This document shows positions 56,089 to 64,000 of a stretch of DNA of 64,000 bases, one piece after another; position 1 is the stretch's first letter, and each line of letters starts with the position of its first letter. The position numbers and the translations under genes were made by a program. The stretch covers positions 18,608-82,607 of the forward strand of contig NZ_FNIG01000002.1 of assembly GCF_900103915.1 (NCBI RefSeq), read 5' to 3'. A model generated the notes under the pieces. That model was not told the DNA's origin and made no database searches. It was given only the letters and a program-made list of their open reading frames with translations. Source of the stretch: Tenuibacillus multivorans (GTDB lineage Bacteria > Bacillota > Bacilli > Bacillales > Alkalibacillaceae).

Positions 56089-56815
56089 GGTAATCCTTCC
56101 TCCTAATAATTGTTCCAATATTTTCGCCAGTTACGACACGTCTAATATTGTCTTTATCTAGTATTGAGAATACAATTAAAGCAATATTATTGTCCATACA
56201 TAACGATGAAGCCGTTGAATCCATAACGCCTAAACCTTCATTTAATAAATCTAAGTATGAGAGCTCTTCGTATTTCATCGCATTTGAATTAATTTGTGGG
56301 TCATCATTATAAACGCCATCCACATTATTTTTCCCCATTAAAATTACATCTGCTTCCGTCTCTGCCGCTCGTAAAGCTGCTGTTGTATCTGTTGAGAAAT
56401 ATGGATTTCCCGTTCCGCCAGCGAAAATGACGACACGCTTTTTCTCTAGATGACGAATGGCCCTTCTGCGGATATATGGTTCAGCTACCTGTCTCATTTC
56501 AATAGATGTTTGCACTCGTGTTGGTATATCTAAGTTTTCTAAACCATCCTGTAATGCTAATGAGTTCATAACTGTAGCTAACATCCCCATGTAGTCAGCA
56601 TTAGCGCGATCCATACCGACTTCACTACCTATTTTACCACGCCAAAGGTTTCCTCCGCCAACAACAATTGCAATTTCTACACCTAATTTGTGAACTTCTT
56701 TTATTTGCTTAGCAATTGATTTAATAAACTTCGGGTCAATCCCATAACCTTTATCTCCACTTAATGCCTCACCGCTTAATTTAAGAACAATTCTTTTATA
56801 TTTTGCTGTCGACAT
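56081..56815 (-). CDS. pyrH: UMP kinase
   Basis: This 244-residue hexameric bacterial UMP kinase of the amino acid kinase family has [16 protein letters not shown] at the start, [10 protein letters not shown] and [14 protein letters not shown]. It has a GGAGG site. The order tsf-pyrH-frr is almost universal in Firmicutes. Confidence 0.97.
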   Translation of the reverse strand: MSTAKYKRIVLKLSGEALSGDKGYGIDPKFIKSIAKQIKEVHKLGVEIAIVVGGGNLWRGKIGSEVGMDRANADYMGMLATVMNSLALQDGLENLDIPTRVQTSIEMRQVAEPYIRRRAIRHLEKKRVVIFAGGTGNPYFSTDTTAALRAAETEADVILMGKNNVDGVYNDDPQINSNAMKYEELSYLDLLNEGLGVMDSTASSLCMDNNIALIVFSILDKDNIRRVVTGENIGTIIRRKDYHE

Positions 56816-56855
56816 AGTTACCTCCGATATGTTTGCAAATTTTATAAGTTTGCTT

Positions 56856-56886
56856 GAAAAATAGGGAACACATAGTGTCCCCTATT
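56856..56886 (-). terminator. Rho-independent terminator after tsf
   Basis: On the minus strand ATAGGGGACAC pairs with GTGTTCCCTAT (one wobble) and is followed by TTTTTC. It lies between tsf and pyrH. Confidence 0.82.
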
Positions 56887-56907
56887 CACGTTCAATGGAA
56901 ATTGAAT

Positions 56908-57792
56908 TTACTTATTTACTTGGTTCATAACTTCGTCAACAAAGTTGTCATCACGTTTTTCCATACCTTCGCCAACTTCATAGCGAACGAATGATTTAAC
57001 GGTTGCTCCTTTTGATTCTACATATTGTTTAACTTTTTGATCTGGATCTTTAACAAATTCTTGATCTACTAAACAAATTTCTTCAAAGAATTTTCTTAAG
57101 CGGCCTTCCACCATTTTTTCAACGATATTTTCAGGTTTACCTTCATTAAGTGCTTGTTGTTTAAGTACGTCACGTTCTTTGTTCACTTCTTCCTCAGGCA
57201 CTTCATCACGCGAAACGTAGCGTGGGTTAACTGCAGCGATATGCATGGCAACATCTTTAGCGACTACCTCATCTGTTGTTCCTTCTAAAAGAGTTAAAAC
57301 GCCGATACGTCCCCCCATGTGAAGGTAAGCACCAAAGGCATCTTGATCACTCTTTTCTACAATTTCAAAACGGCGTAATGAGATTTTTTCTCCGATTTTA
57401 GCGATCGCTTCATTAATATATGTTTCAAGTGTATCGCCTTCACCGTGAAGCTTTTGACCCATAGCCTCTTCTAATGAAGCAGGATTTTGGTTAAGTAAAT
57501 GTGTTGCGATTTCGTTTAATAATGTTTTAAATTGATCGTTTTTAGCAACGAAGTCTGTTTCACTATTTACTTCGATAATAACAGCCTTGTTTCCTTCAGT
57601 TACAATGTGCGCAGAACCCTCAGCAGCAATACGATCAGCCTTCTTAGCTGCTTTAGCCATTCCTTTTTCACGTAGAAAGTCTACAGCTTGGTCTAAGTCA
57701 CCATCAGTTTCTTGAAGTGCTTTTTTACAATCCATCATGCCTGCACCAGTTTTTTCACGTAATTCTTTTACCATTTGTGCTGTAATAGCCAT
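56908..57792 (-). CDS. tsf: Elongation factor Ts
   Basis: EF-Ts exchanges the nucleotide on EF-Tu. The 294-residue protein has [29 protein letters not shown], and the TDFVAKND motif. The ATG follows AAGGAGG; seven upstream codons are rejected. It follows rpsB after a strong hairpin, which may be a partial terminator. Confidence 0.98.
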   Translation of the reverse strand: MAITAQMVKELREKTGAGMMDCKKALQETDGDLDQAVDFLREKGMAKAAKKADRIAAEGSAHIVTEGNKAVIIEVNSETDFVAKNDQFKTLLNEIATHLLNQNPASLEEAMGQKLHGEGDTLETYINEAIAKIGEKISLRRFEIVEKSDQDAFGAYLHMGGRIGVLTLLEGTTDEVVAKDVAMHIAAVNPRYVSRDEVPEEEVNKERDVLKQQALNEGKPENIVEKMVEGRLRKFFEEICLVDQEFVKDPDQKVKQYVESKGATVKSFVRYEVGEGMEKRDDNFVDEVMNQVNK

Positions 57793-57881
57793 ATAAATCC
57801 TCCTTAATTTCATCTACTTAATCATCATTATGAGAATAAATAGCTTTGTGAACTACTTGCTTTATGTTTGTATACAATGTT

Positions 57882-57919
57882 AAAAAAAGGTGATAAAAGG
57901 CATCCCCTCTTATCACCTT
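57882..57919 (-). terminator. Rho-independent terminator after rpsB
   Basis: On the minus strand AAGGTGATAAGAGG pairs with CCTTTTATCACCTT (wobbles at the base of the loop) and is followed by TTTTTAAC. rpsB-tsf read-through is regulated at such hairpins in other bacteria. Confidence 0.88.
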
Positions 57920-57925
57920 CACCTT

Positions 57926-58681
57926 TTACTCTTGCACAGTTTCTGTTTCTTCTTTTTCAGAAGCTTCTTCAGGTGCATCTTCAGTGTCTTGAGTTGTTTC
58001 ACCTTGTTTAACTTCTAAGATTGCATCTGCCATTTTGGCTGCAATTAGTTTTACGGCACGAATTGCATCATCGTTAGCTGGAATGACATAATCAACTTCA
58101 TCTGGGTCACAGTTTGTGTCAACCATTGCTACGATCGGAATATTTAATTTATGTGCCTCAGCAACAGCAATGCGTTCTTTACGAGGGTCAACGATGAATA
58201 ATGCATCAGGTAGTTCATCCATATTTTTAACCCCGCCTAGGAACTTCTCTAAACGTTCTTTTTCTTTAAGAATCATGACAACTTCTTTTTTAGGAAGTAC
58301 GTCGAAAGTACCGTCTTCTTCCATACGTTCAATATCTTTAAGGCGATTAACGCGTTTTTGAATGGTTTTAAAGTTCGTTAAAGTACCGCCTAACCAACGT
58401 TGGTTAACGTAATACATTCCTGAACGGATAGCTTCTTCTTTAACCGTGTCTTGTGCTTGTTTTTTCGTACCAACGAATAACACGCTTCCGCCATCCTCAG
58501 CAAGATCTCTAATAAACTTATAAGCTTCATCAACCTTCTTAACAGTTTTTTGTAGGTCGATGATGTAAATGCCGTTACGCTCAGTGAAAATGTATTTTTT
58601 CATTTTCGGGTTCCAACGGCGTGTTTGGTGTCCAAAATGAACACCTGCTTCAAGTAGCTGTTTCATTGAAATAACAGACAT
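57926..58681 (-). CDS. rpsB: 30S ribosomal protein S2
   Basis: The 251-residue S2 has [35 protein letters not shown] and [13 protein letters not shown]. The C-terminal 30 residues are very acidic ([19 protein letters not shown]), longer than in many species. A GGAGG site precedes the ATG. A leader of about 130 bases with a candidate promoter lies upstream. Confidence 0.98.
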   Translation of the reverse strand: MSVISMKQLLEAGVHFGHQTRRWNPKMKKYIFTERNGIYIIDLQKTVKKVDEAYKFIRDLAEDGGSVLFVGTKKQAQDTVKEEAIRSGMYYVNQRWLGGTLTNFKTIQKRVNRLKDIERMEEDGTFDVLPKKEVVMILKEKERLEKFLGGVKNMDELPDALFIVDPRKERIAVAEAHKLNIPIVAMVDTNCDPDEVDYVIPANDDAIRAVKLIAAKMADAILEVKQGETTQDTEDAPEEASEKEETETVQE

Positions 58682-58800
58682 AACTTAATTCCTCCTATTT
58701 TGGTTTTTATCCTCCGCTCGTTTCATAAATGGATCAAAACTTATATTAAATAAGCACCATTGATCAATTTCCACGAACGTGTGTATTCACACCAAAAGTT

Positions 58801-58829
58801 AATATATCATAACCTTTCTCGACAAGCAA
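58801..58829 (-). promoter_or_regulatory. Candidate promoter of rpsB
   Basis: On the minus strand TTGCTT and TATATT are separated by 17 bases, about 120 bases upstream of the rpsB ATG. The -35 match is weak. The leader that follows contains a GTGT/ACAC hairpin and a GCACCATT/AATGGTGC pair that could fold. Confidence 0.35.
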
Positions 58830-58832
58830 GAA

Positions 58833-59327
58833 CTAATGGTGCATTTTTTGATTAAATTTTACAATCAATTCAACTTCGGTCTTTCCTTTATTTAATTTTT
58901 TCGCAATATCTTCAGTTGTATACCCATTTTCATAAAGGTGCATAATTTTGGAATGTAAAGAAGGTTGTTCAACATGGTCTTTGACTTTAACTAATTCGGG
59001 CTGGAATAATGATTGCTTATGTGGCTTAGTGTAGTTTTGTGACAATTGAACGGTATCCTGGTTTTCCGTTGCCGAATCCCCTTGAAACTGAAGTGTTTTA
59101 TGAACTTTAGGGTTCTGATCAATTTCAGAAACCTTTTCGACAAAAGCTTTGTTCTCATCCTTTATTTCTAATAAATATGAGCTAAATAAATCCTCGATTT
59201 CCTGAACACGTTGCTCAAAATTCCGTTCACCTTCAGAAGCTTGTTTTATTTTTTGATATAATAAAAAAATTACTACAAACGTGATGCCATGTAATATTAA
59301 ACTAAACAATAATAAAATACTCTCCAT
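58833..59327 (-). CDS. swrB: SwrB-like flagellar/swarming protein (YlxL)
   Basis: The 164-residue protein has a single N-terminal membrane helix (residues about 3-25), a charged coiled-coil stretch (about 26-70), a low-complexity middle and a C-terminal helix-turn-helix-like end (HSKIMHLYENGYTTEDIAKKLNKGKTEVEL). This is the layout of SwrB, which in B. subtilis promotes assembly of the flagellar type III export core and sits between sigD and rpsB. Position and topology carry the identification. It follows a good AAGGAAGG site. Confidence 0.8.
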   Translation of the reverse strand: MESILLLFSLILHGITFVVIFLLYQKIKQASEGERNFEQRVQEIEDLFSSYLLEIKDENKAFVEKVSEIDQNPKVHKTLQFQGDSATENQDTVQLSQNYTKPHKQSLFQPELVKVKDHVEQPSLHSKIMHLYENGYTTEDIAKKLNKGKTEVELIVKFNQKMHH

Positions 59328-59344
59328 AATTCCCTTCCTTAACG

Positions 59345-59653
59345 CTATCCAGAATAGTCAATTATTTTACCAAGGTAAGGATGCTTTTCACTTGGTTCAT
59401 CCTCTGGCTGATTTTTCTTATTAGAAGTAAACGACTCTTGATTAGATCCATGGTCAGAATCTTCATCATGTCTAATTTTATCTTTGTTTTTCGTCTCTAA
59501 TACCCGTTTCCTTTTTAATTCTGCTTGTTTTATTTGTGACTGAGCTAGTTGTTCTTGAGTTAATTGTCCCCGCTGATTCATCTGATCCTGCAATTGACTA
59601 GCATCCTGAGTACGGGGTAAAGCCACCTGTAACTCTACAGCCTTCCAGCTCAT
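59345..59653 (-). CDS. Unrecognised 102-residue protein in the flagellar operon
   Basis: I do not recognise a characterised family. From the ATG of MSWKAVELQVALPRTQDAS (AAAGG site) the protein has an ordered N-terminal 20 residues, a Gln-rich helix (about 20-50), a charged low-complexity part (about 50-88) and a conserved-looking end, HPYLGKIIDYSG. There is no signal peptide or membrane segment. It lies 21 bases after fapA and 17 bases before swrB, so it is co-transcribed with motility genes. The B. subtilis locus lacks it as far as I recall. It may belong to a small protein group seen in other Bacillaceae at this place. Confidence 0.6.
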   Translation of the reverse strand: MSWKAVELQVALPRTQDASQLQDQMNQRGQLTQEQLAQSQIKQAELKRKRVLETKNKDKIRHDEDSDHGSNQESFTSNKKNQPEDEPSEKHPYLGKIIDYSG

Positions 59654-59674
59654 GAACAAACATCCTTTCAAATG

Positions 59675-61066
59675 TTAAATTGCAGAAATTGAAAAATCAT
59701 TATCCTTAAATACAACTGAGATATACTTTTCCTCTATTGTAAAACGTTTGGAGTATTTACCTGAAACAATTTCGACATTCGGGTAAATTATACCATTAGC
59801 CGTCAATTTAATAAAATCTAAATTGTTTTCTTCAGAAATATAAGATTGTTCGTTATTGTATTCACTTTCCAAATCTGTTAAGTTTAATTTCAATTTTTCT
59901 AAGGAGTATTTCTGCTTCTCTAACATCTTTTCCTCTTTAGGCGATAATCCTTTCTGTTTTTGTATCATTCTTAGCTGATCACCGAGTTTCTCAAGCTTAG
60001 TTATTTGTTCTTTAAAACCTTCTATCTCTTGCTCCATTTGTTGACGTTTTTCTATTTCTTGTTTATTTTCGCCAAGATAGATTCTCGTTTTCGTATTCAT
60101 TCGATTGCCAACATCACGACAAATCACCTTCTGGCCAGCCGACACAGATCCTCCCACGATGTTACCTCGTTGACAATGAACTGTTTCTCTAGCTGTCACA
60201 GTGCTATGAAAAATTGACTGATCAACGATAATATTTCTACCTGCATTTAAATTACCTTGATTAACATTTTTAATATGTATATCTAGCCCTGCTTGGATAG
60301 AACCTTCCCCTAATCCTACCAATGCTTCTCGAACAAAAACAGAACCACCCGCCTCTAATGAAGCAGCTTCAACTAAACCATATACGGTTATATCCCCTCT
60401 GGCCTTTACTGAAAAGCCCTCCGGCACATCACCTTTAATTAAAATTGAACCATTAAAATCAACGTTACCTGTGTGTAAATCTAATGATTGAGACACTTCA
60501 TATAATGGTAAGACGCGAATGTCTTTCTGAGTAACCGAAACTTTGCCATCGTCAGTCGCATAAAACGATTGATCACTCTCTTTGAACGTCGTATTTTCCC
60601 CTGCTTTTATATGGACGGGTTTCCCTGGTTGTGGGGCTAATGCTTCGCCGAATATATTTTTTCCCGGTACCCCTTCTGTTGGATTGATGGCGGTTGCTAA
60701 TCGGTTCCCTGTTTCAACCTTAGGTATTTTCATAATCTCTTTAAAATCAACCGAATGTTGACCATTTATCATCATTTTTACATCAAGGTCAACATGAAAT
60801 TCCATATAACCGTCCTGCCCTTTAACAGGCTCTAAACCTTCTGCAATAACGACTGGAAAAAGATTTTCTTGAAATTGGTTAATCATGTCTCCAATTTCTA
60901 CTTCTTTAATGCCAAACACAATATGCTGGTCATGGATAAAATCAATAATGGTTTCTTTATTTAATAATGCTAGATCTAATTCATTCATATAATCATTTTC
61001 CAAATCAAGCGTGGCAAGCATTTTACTGCTTGAAACATTGATAGTAAAAACTCTACTTAAATCCAC
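59675..61066 (-). CDS. FapA family (DUF342) protein
   Basis: The product is about 463 residues. An N-terminal alpha/beta region (about 1-90) is followed by the FapA pattern GVPGKNIFGEAL. A beta-helix of repeats follows (about 190-310: FNGSILIKGDVPEGF, VKARGDITVYGLVEAA, GGSVFVREALVG, VHCQRGNIVGGSVSAGQKVIC). Then comes a coiled coil (about 325-395) and a short C-terminal end. FapA proteins were named from a Vibrio flagellar assembly gene, and their exact activity is unclear. The GTG of VDLSRVF has AGGAG eight bases upstream. It lies between sigD and swrB. B. subtilis has no gene at this place. Confidence 0.8.
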   Translation of the reverse strand: MDLSRVFTINVSSSKMLATLDLENDYMNELDLALLNKETIIDFIHDQHIVFGIKEVEIGDMINQFQENLFPVVIAEGLEPVKGQDGYMEFHVDLDVKMMINGQHSVDFKEIMKIPKVETGNRLATAINPTEGVPGKNIFGEALAPQPGKPVHIKAGENTTFKESDQSFYATDDGKVSVTQKDIRVLPLYEVSQSLDLHTGNVDFNGSILIKGDVPEGFSVKARGDITVYGLVEAASLEAGGSVFVREALVGLGEGSIQAGLDIHIKNVNQGNLNAGRNIIVDQSIFHSTVTARETVHCQRGNIVGGSVSAGQKVICRDVGNRMNTKTRIYLGENKQEIEKRQQMEQEIEGFKEQITKLEKLGDQLRMIQKQKGLSPKEEKMLEKQKYSLEKLKLNLTDLESEYNNEQSYISEENNLDFIKLTANGIIYPNVEIVSGKYSKRFTIEEKYISVVFKDNDFSISAI

Positions 61067-61114
61067 GGTATCCACTCCTGCTCCCAAATTTTATGTTATA
61101 CCGAGTTTACATAA

Positions 61115-61879
61115 CTAATTTATCGATAACTGTTTTCGTAATTTGACAATGGATTGACTATGTATTTGAGAAATTCTCGATGTCGACAGGCTTAATACTT
61201 CGCCAATTTCGGTAAACGTTAATTCTTCCTTGTAAAATAAACTGATGACGAGCTGTTCCTTTTCATTCAACTCTGTAATCTTTTCAGTTAATTCCTCTAT
61301 GTTTTCCTTCTTCTCCAACGTTTCATGCGGAGAATGACCTTCTTGATCTGGGATTGTATTTCTTAAATTCTCTCTCTGTTCATCATCCGATTCTGTCGTT
61401 TTATCTTCTATCGATAGTAAGTTAGCAAAAAGCGTATCTTTTAAAATATGTGCCACTTCATCCTTACTCATATTTACCTGTTTTGCTACTTCTTCTATTG
61501 TTGGGGTTCGGTACAAGGCTTGTTCTAACTCCTCATAGGTTTGCTCGATTAACTTCGATTTATCTCTAACAGATCGCGGAAGCCAGTCTTCTTTTCTGAG
61601 GCCGTCTATAATGGCACCACGAATACGGAAGGATGCATATGTATCAAACTTTAGATCTCGACTCGTATCAAACTTTTCTAACGCGTCAACTAACCCCATA
61701 AAAGCCAGGCTTTTGACATCTTGTTTGTCAACATTTTTAGGTAAATGCGCAAACATTCGGTTAACCTGATAATCAACAATAGGCATATAATGTTCAACTA
61801 ACAGGTTACCCGCTTCTTGATCTTTCTTCTTTTGCCATTTTTCCCAAAGTGAATCTACAGATAAGGAAGTTTGTTTCAT
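61115..61879 (-). CDS. sigD: RNA polymerase sigma factor SigD (FliA class)
   Basis: This 254-residue sigma-28 protein has region 2 (DKQDVKSLAFMGLVDALEKF, FDTYASFRIRGAIIDGLRKE, DWLPRSVR), region 3 and region 4 (LTFTEIGEVLSLSTSRISQIHSQS). It directs transcription of late flagellar, chemotaxis and autolysin genes and is held by FlgM. It lies 42 bases after cheD. Its end near the 3' end of a long operon is as in B. subtilis, where position controls the motile fraction of cells. Confidence 0.97.
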   Translation of the reverse strand: MKQTSLSVDSLWEKWQKKKDQEAGNLLVEHYMPIVDYQVNRMFAHLPKNVDKQDVKSLAFMGLVDALEKFDTSRDLKFDTYASFRIRGAIIDGLRKEDWLPRSVRDKSKLIEQTYEELEQALYRTPTIEEVAKQVNMSKDEVAHILKDTLFANLLSIEDKTTESDDEQRENLRNTIPDQEGHSPHETLEKKENIEELTEKITELNEKEQLVISLFYKEELTFTEIGEVLSLSTSRISQIHSQSIVKLRKQLSIN

Positions 61880-61921
61880 ACTAAGTACCCCCGCGATAAC
61901 ATTCTTGTTGAACCTTACAGA

Positions 61922-62419
61922 TTAAATATAAGTGACGCCTTCATAAACAGTACGAATTTTTAACAGATTGGTATCCGTATCAAATTCGATTGAGCGGCCT
62001 TTATGACCACCAACATCTTTAGACAAAATCGGTATAGATTCGTGCGTTAATATCTTTTCAATAGCGACGATATTTTTGTGACCGATGCGCATATTTTCAT
62101 TTTTTGATGCAAGGTTGAACATTTGTGCTCCACCCGCCATCTTAGCTTTTAGGTTACATTTAATGCTACCTTTTTCCTCCATCAACTTAATTAACGCATT
62201 TATTCCCGTGTCTGCAAATTTACCAGGTTTAGTTACCTCAGTACGTGATAAGGACGAATCTGGTAGCATAACATGAACTAACCCTGCTAATACCTGCTGT
62301 TCATCATACAATACAAGTCCTACACACGAGCCTAAGCCTGAGGTCGATATCTTTTGCGGCTGCCTTACTACATTTAGATCTGCAATACCAACTTTTACTT
62401 TATCCATTACATGTTCCAT
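61922..62419 (-). CDS. cheD: Chemoreceptor glutamine deamidase CheD
   Basis: CheD deamidates receptor glutamines and boosts CheC. The 165-residue protein has the catalytic Cys32 in GLGSCVGLVLYD, His49 in GLVHVMLP and KAKMAGGAQMF. Its start is 3 bases after the cheC stop; a second in-frame ATG four codons later is possible. Co-occurrence with cheC is usual, since they form a complex. Confidence 0.96.
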   Translation of the reverse strand: MEHVMDKVKVGIADLNVVRQPQKISTSGLGSCVGLVLYDEQQVLAGLVHVMLPDSSLSRTEVTKPGKFADTGINALIKLMEEKGSIKCNLKAKMAGGAQMFNLASKNENMRIGHKNIVAIEKILTHESIPILSKDVGGHKGRSIEFDTDTNLLKIRTVYEGVTYI

Positions 62420-62422
62420 GTT

Positions 62423-63046
62423 TTATTGAACTCCTAATAATTCAAATATTCTATGAAACGCACCTGGATCAGGTAATAAAAAGAAATGCCCTTTAATCTC
62501 GTCATCAAGCTGATCTGAGCTAAGTACGGTTTCAATTAGAATTACTTGATCTGATACAGTTGATGTTTCGATTAAGCCTTGTGATATCAAGGCTCCAACC
62601 ATGTCGATTGCGGCATTAGGAACTAATTGATATAAGTTGGCACTAATAAAGTCGGATAATGCTCGTAAGTATGAACCTGTTAAGATATTACCAAGCTCTA
62701 AAAACGCTGATATCGCGATATCATTATCATCTGATAATAATGATTGGTTAGGGTCTTGTGTTAACATTTGGACAAATTGATCCGCGTTTTCTGGTGAGAT
62801 TAAGAAAAAAACATTGCCCGAAAATTCACCTTCAAATTCTACTAAAAGCGCAGCTTGAACTTCTTCTGCTCCGCCCGCTAAATTCATAGCGTCGTCAAAT
62901 GAGACAATGTTAACGACCGGTACATTCATATGAATCGGCGTGTTCAACAGATTCGATAAAGCAGTCGTTGCATTTCCAGCCCCAATATTACCGATTTCTT
63001 TCAGCAAATCTAAATGTATTTGGCTAAATTTTGATAATTCGGTCAT
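62423..63046 (-). CDS. cheC: CheY-P phosphatase CheC
   Basis: The 207-residue protein has both CheC phosphatase sites, EIGNIGAGNATTAL (about 16-29) and ELGNILTGSYLRAL (about 117-130), each with the E..N pair. It removes phosphate from CheY-P and binds CheD. It is 21 bases after cheW. Confidence 0.96.
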   Translation of the reverse strand: MTELSKFSQIHLDLLKEIGNIGAGNATTALSNLLNTPIHMNVPVVNIVSFDDAMNLAGGAEEVQAALLVEFEGEFSGNVFFLISPENADQFVQMLTQDPNQSLLSDDNDIAISAFLELGNILTGSYLRALSDFISANLYQLVPNAAIDMVGALISQGLIETSTVSDQVILIETVLSSDQLDDEIKGHFFLLPDPGAFHRIFELLGVQ

Positions 63047-63067
63047 CGTTAGTCCCTTTCTTAGATT

Positions 63068-63535
63068 TTAATCAACAGTAGATAAAGACTCTTTTTCATC
63101 CATTGATAAAACTTTTTCTAAATTTAGTAAGATTAATAAACGATTGTTGTCCTTAGCCACACCTCGAATATAATCAACCTCGACAGATCCAATGACTTCA
63201 GGAGGAGGTTCAATCGAATCTTCAGGTAAATCAACGACATCCTTGGCACTATCTACAATTAATCCAACATCCTTACCATCAAAATGTACGATAATAATAC
63301 GTGTCTGATCTGTGAATTCAGCAGCATCCATCTGAAAACGTTCCCTTAAATCTATAATGGGTGTCACAACACCACGTAGATTAATAACACCTTTTATAAA
63401 GCTTTGCGTATTAGGTACTCGTGTGATTTGTTGGACCCTTTCGATGGAACCGACTGTATCAACTGGAACTCCATAATACTCATCTTTTAACTGAAATACG
63501 ATCATTTTCGATTGATTTGACGTAGTTTCTAACAT
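63068..63535 (-). CDS. cheW: Chemotaxis coupling protein CheW
   Basis: This 155-residue CheW fold links receptors to CheA. Visible family segments are YYGVPVDTVGSIERVQQITRVP, FIKGVINLRGVVTPIIDLRE and VGLIVDSAKDVVDLPE. A GGGGG site precedes the ATG, 10 bases after the cheA stop. Confidence 0.95.
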   Translation of the reverse strand: MLETTSNQSKMIVFQLKDEYYGVPVDTVGSIERVQQITRVPNTQSFIKGVINLRGVVTPIIDLRERFQMDAAEFTDQTRIIIVHFDGKDVGLIVDSAKDVVDLPEDSIEPPPEVIGSVEVDYIRGVAKDNNRLLILLNLEKVLSMDEKESLSTVD

Positions 63536-63545
63536 GAAAATCCCC

Positions 63546-64000
63546 CTATTTAATTAAAGCGTTTGTATCAACTATTAAGGCAACTTCTCCATCTCCTAAA
63601 ATGGTAGCACCAGATATAGCAAAAACATCCTTTAAGTATTGTCCTAAATTTTTAAGCACGATCTCTTTTTGTCCGATAAAGGAATCAACAACTAACCCAG
63701 CCATCTGATCACCTTTTCGTACAATGACGACTGAATAGTAATCATCCGCATTATCCTGATCTTGTTCGACCGCAAACACTTCTTTCAAATGGACTAATGG
63801 CACGATGTTTCCTCTGAAATCGATAACTTCTCGTCCACGAGCTTTGTAGATTTCTTTTTTATGAATAACAGCTGTTTCAATAATGGATGATAGCGGTACT
63901 GCAAATGTTTCATCCTTCAATACGACTAATAAAACTGAAATAATCGATAAGGTTAATGGTAGTTTAATAGAAAAGGTTGTGCCTTCTCCATACTCCGAAT
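63546..64000 (-). CDS. cheA: Chemotaxis histidine kinase CheA (C-terminal part, cut by window edge)
   Basis: The last 150 codons are present. The first residues belong to the G2 ATP-lid box and the end of the kinase domain (SEYGEGTTFSIKLPLTLSII). The CheW-like P5 regulatory domain follows (VPLSSIIETAVIHKKEIY, FRGNIVPLVHLKEVF, VDSFIGQKEIVLKNLG) to ALIK. A Met about 124 residues from the end is internal, not a start, because the kinase motif continues in frame upstream of it. The start is beyond the window. CheA phosphorylates CheY and CheB. Confidence 0.95.
   Translation of the reverse strand, partial: SEYGEGTTFSIKLPLTLSIISVLLVVLKDETFAVPLSSIIETAVIHKKEIYKARGREVIDFRGNIVPLVHLKEVFAVEQDQDNADDYYSVVIVRKGDQMAGLVVDSFIGQKEIVLKNLGQYLKDVFAISGATILGDGEVALIVDTNALIK

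Noticed and set aside
63546-63920. Separate small CheW-like gene starting at an internal Met
   Set aside because: The frame continues upstream with the CheA kinase motif GEGTTFSIKLPLTL, so this is the P5 domain of CheA.
1-64000. CRISPR arrays, prophage, restriction or defence systems, tRNA or rRNA genes
   Set aside because: No spaced direct repeats, phage-like genes or cloverleaf sequences were seen on reading; all large frames belong to core bacterial genes.

Overview
The window is a housekeeping stretch of the chromosome of a low-GC, endospore-forming, motile member of the Bacillaceae. The evidence is the gene content (cotE, spoVS, spoIIIE, the dipicolinate synthase pair, a fla/che operon with sigD and swrB) and a gene order that I recall as nearly colinear with the cheA-sigD-rpsB-polC-infB-pnp-spoVF-spoIIIE-ymf-recA-mutS-hfq arc of Bacillus subtilis. 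Acidic linkers and tails (RodZ-like protein, RpsB, MutL, RecA) and the insertions and deletions relative to B. subtilis would fit a halotolerant genus of the Oceanobacillus/Halobacillus type, but genus is inference. Every protein gene is on the minus strand, so transcription runs from high to low coordinates.

In transcription order: (1) 64000-58833, the distal fla/che operon: cheA (cut by the window edge), cheW, cheC, cheD, sigD, a FapA/DUF342 gene, an unrecognised 102-residue gene and swrB. (2) 58681-45327, translation, lipid and replication genes: rpsB, tsf, pyrH, frr, uppS, cdsA, dxr, rasP, proS, polC. (3) 45136-37830, the nusA-infB operon: rimP, nusA, rnpM, ylxQ, infB, ylxP, rbfA, truB, ribF, rpsO. 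(4) 37751-34054, pnp, mlpA and ymxH. (5) 33961-29266, dipicolinate and lysine-branch operon: spoVFA, spoVFB, asd, dapG, dapA. (6) 29171-25802, tepA, a ylzJ-like gene and spoIIIE. (7) 25730-20812, a nupNOPQ-type nucleoside ABC transporter preceded by a 19-codon leader ORF. (8) 20707-13122, ymfF, ymfH, ymfI, ymfJ, ymfK, a rodZ-like gene, pgsA, cinA. (9) 12961-8799, recA, rny, ymdB, spoVS. (10) 8390-1, miaB, ricA, cotE, mutS, mutL, miaA and the first 46 codons of hfq.

Regulation is unusually legible. Rho-independent terminators divide the transcription units. There is a consensus-matching sigma-H promoter at spoVS, a sigma-K-type promoter at spoVFA, a LexA-type SOS box upstream of recA, and two overlapping sigma-A promoters at rny. 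Many starts are TTG or GTG fixed by strong ribosome binding sites, so several genes begin downstream of the longest possible frame.

I found no phage, CRISPR array, toxin system, rRNA or tRNA, and no obviously new multi-gene system. The least explained parts are a MITE-like foldback element between miaB and spoVS, a family of small palindromic repeats just upstream of genes (two aligned copies plus one possible), the nupN leader ORF, the uncharacterised small gene between fapA and swrB, and a P-loop motif in YmfK.
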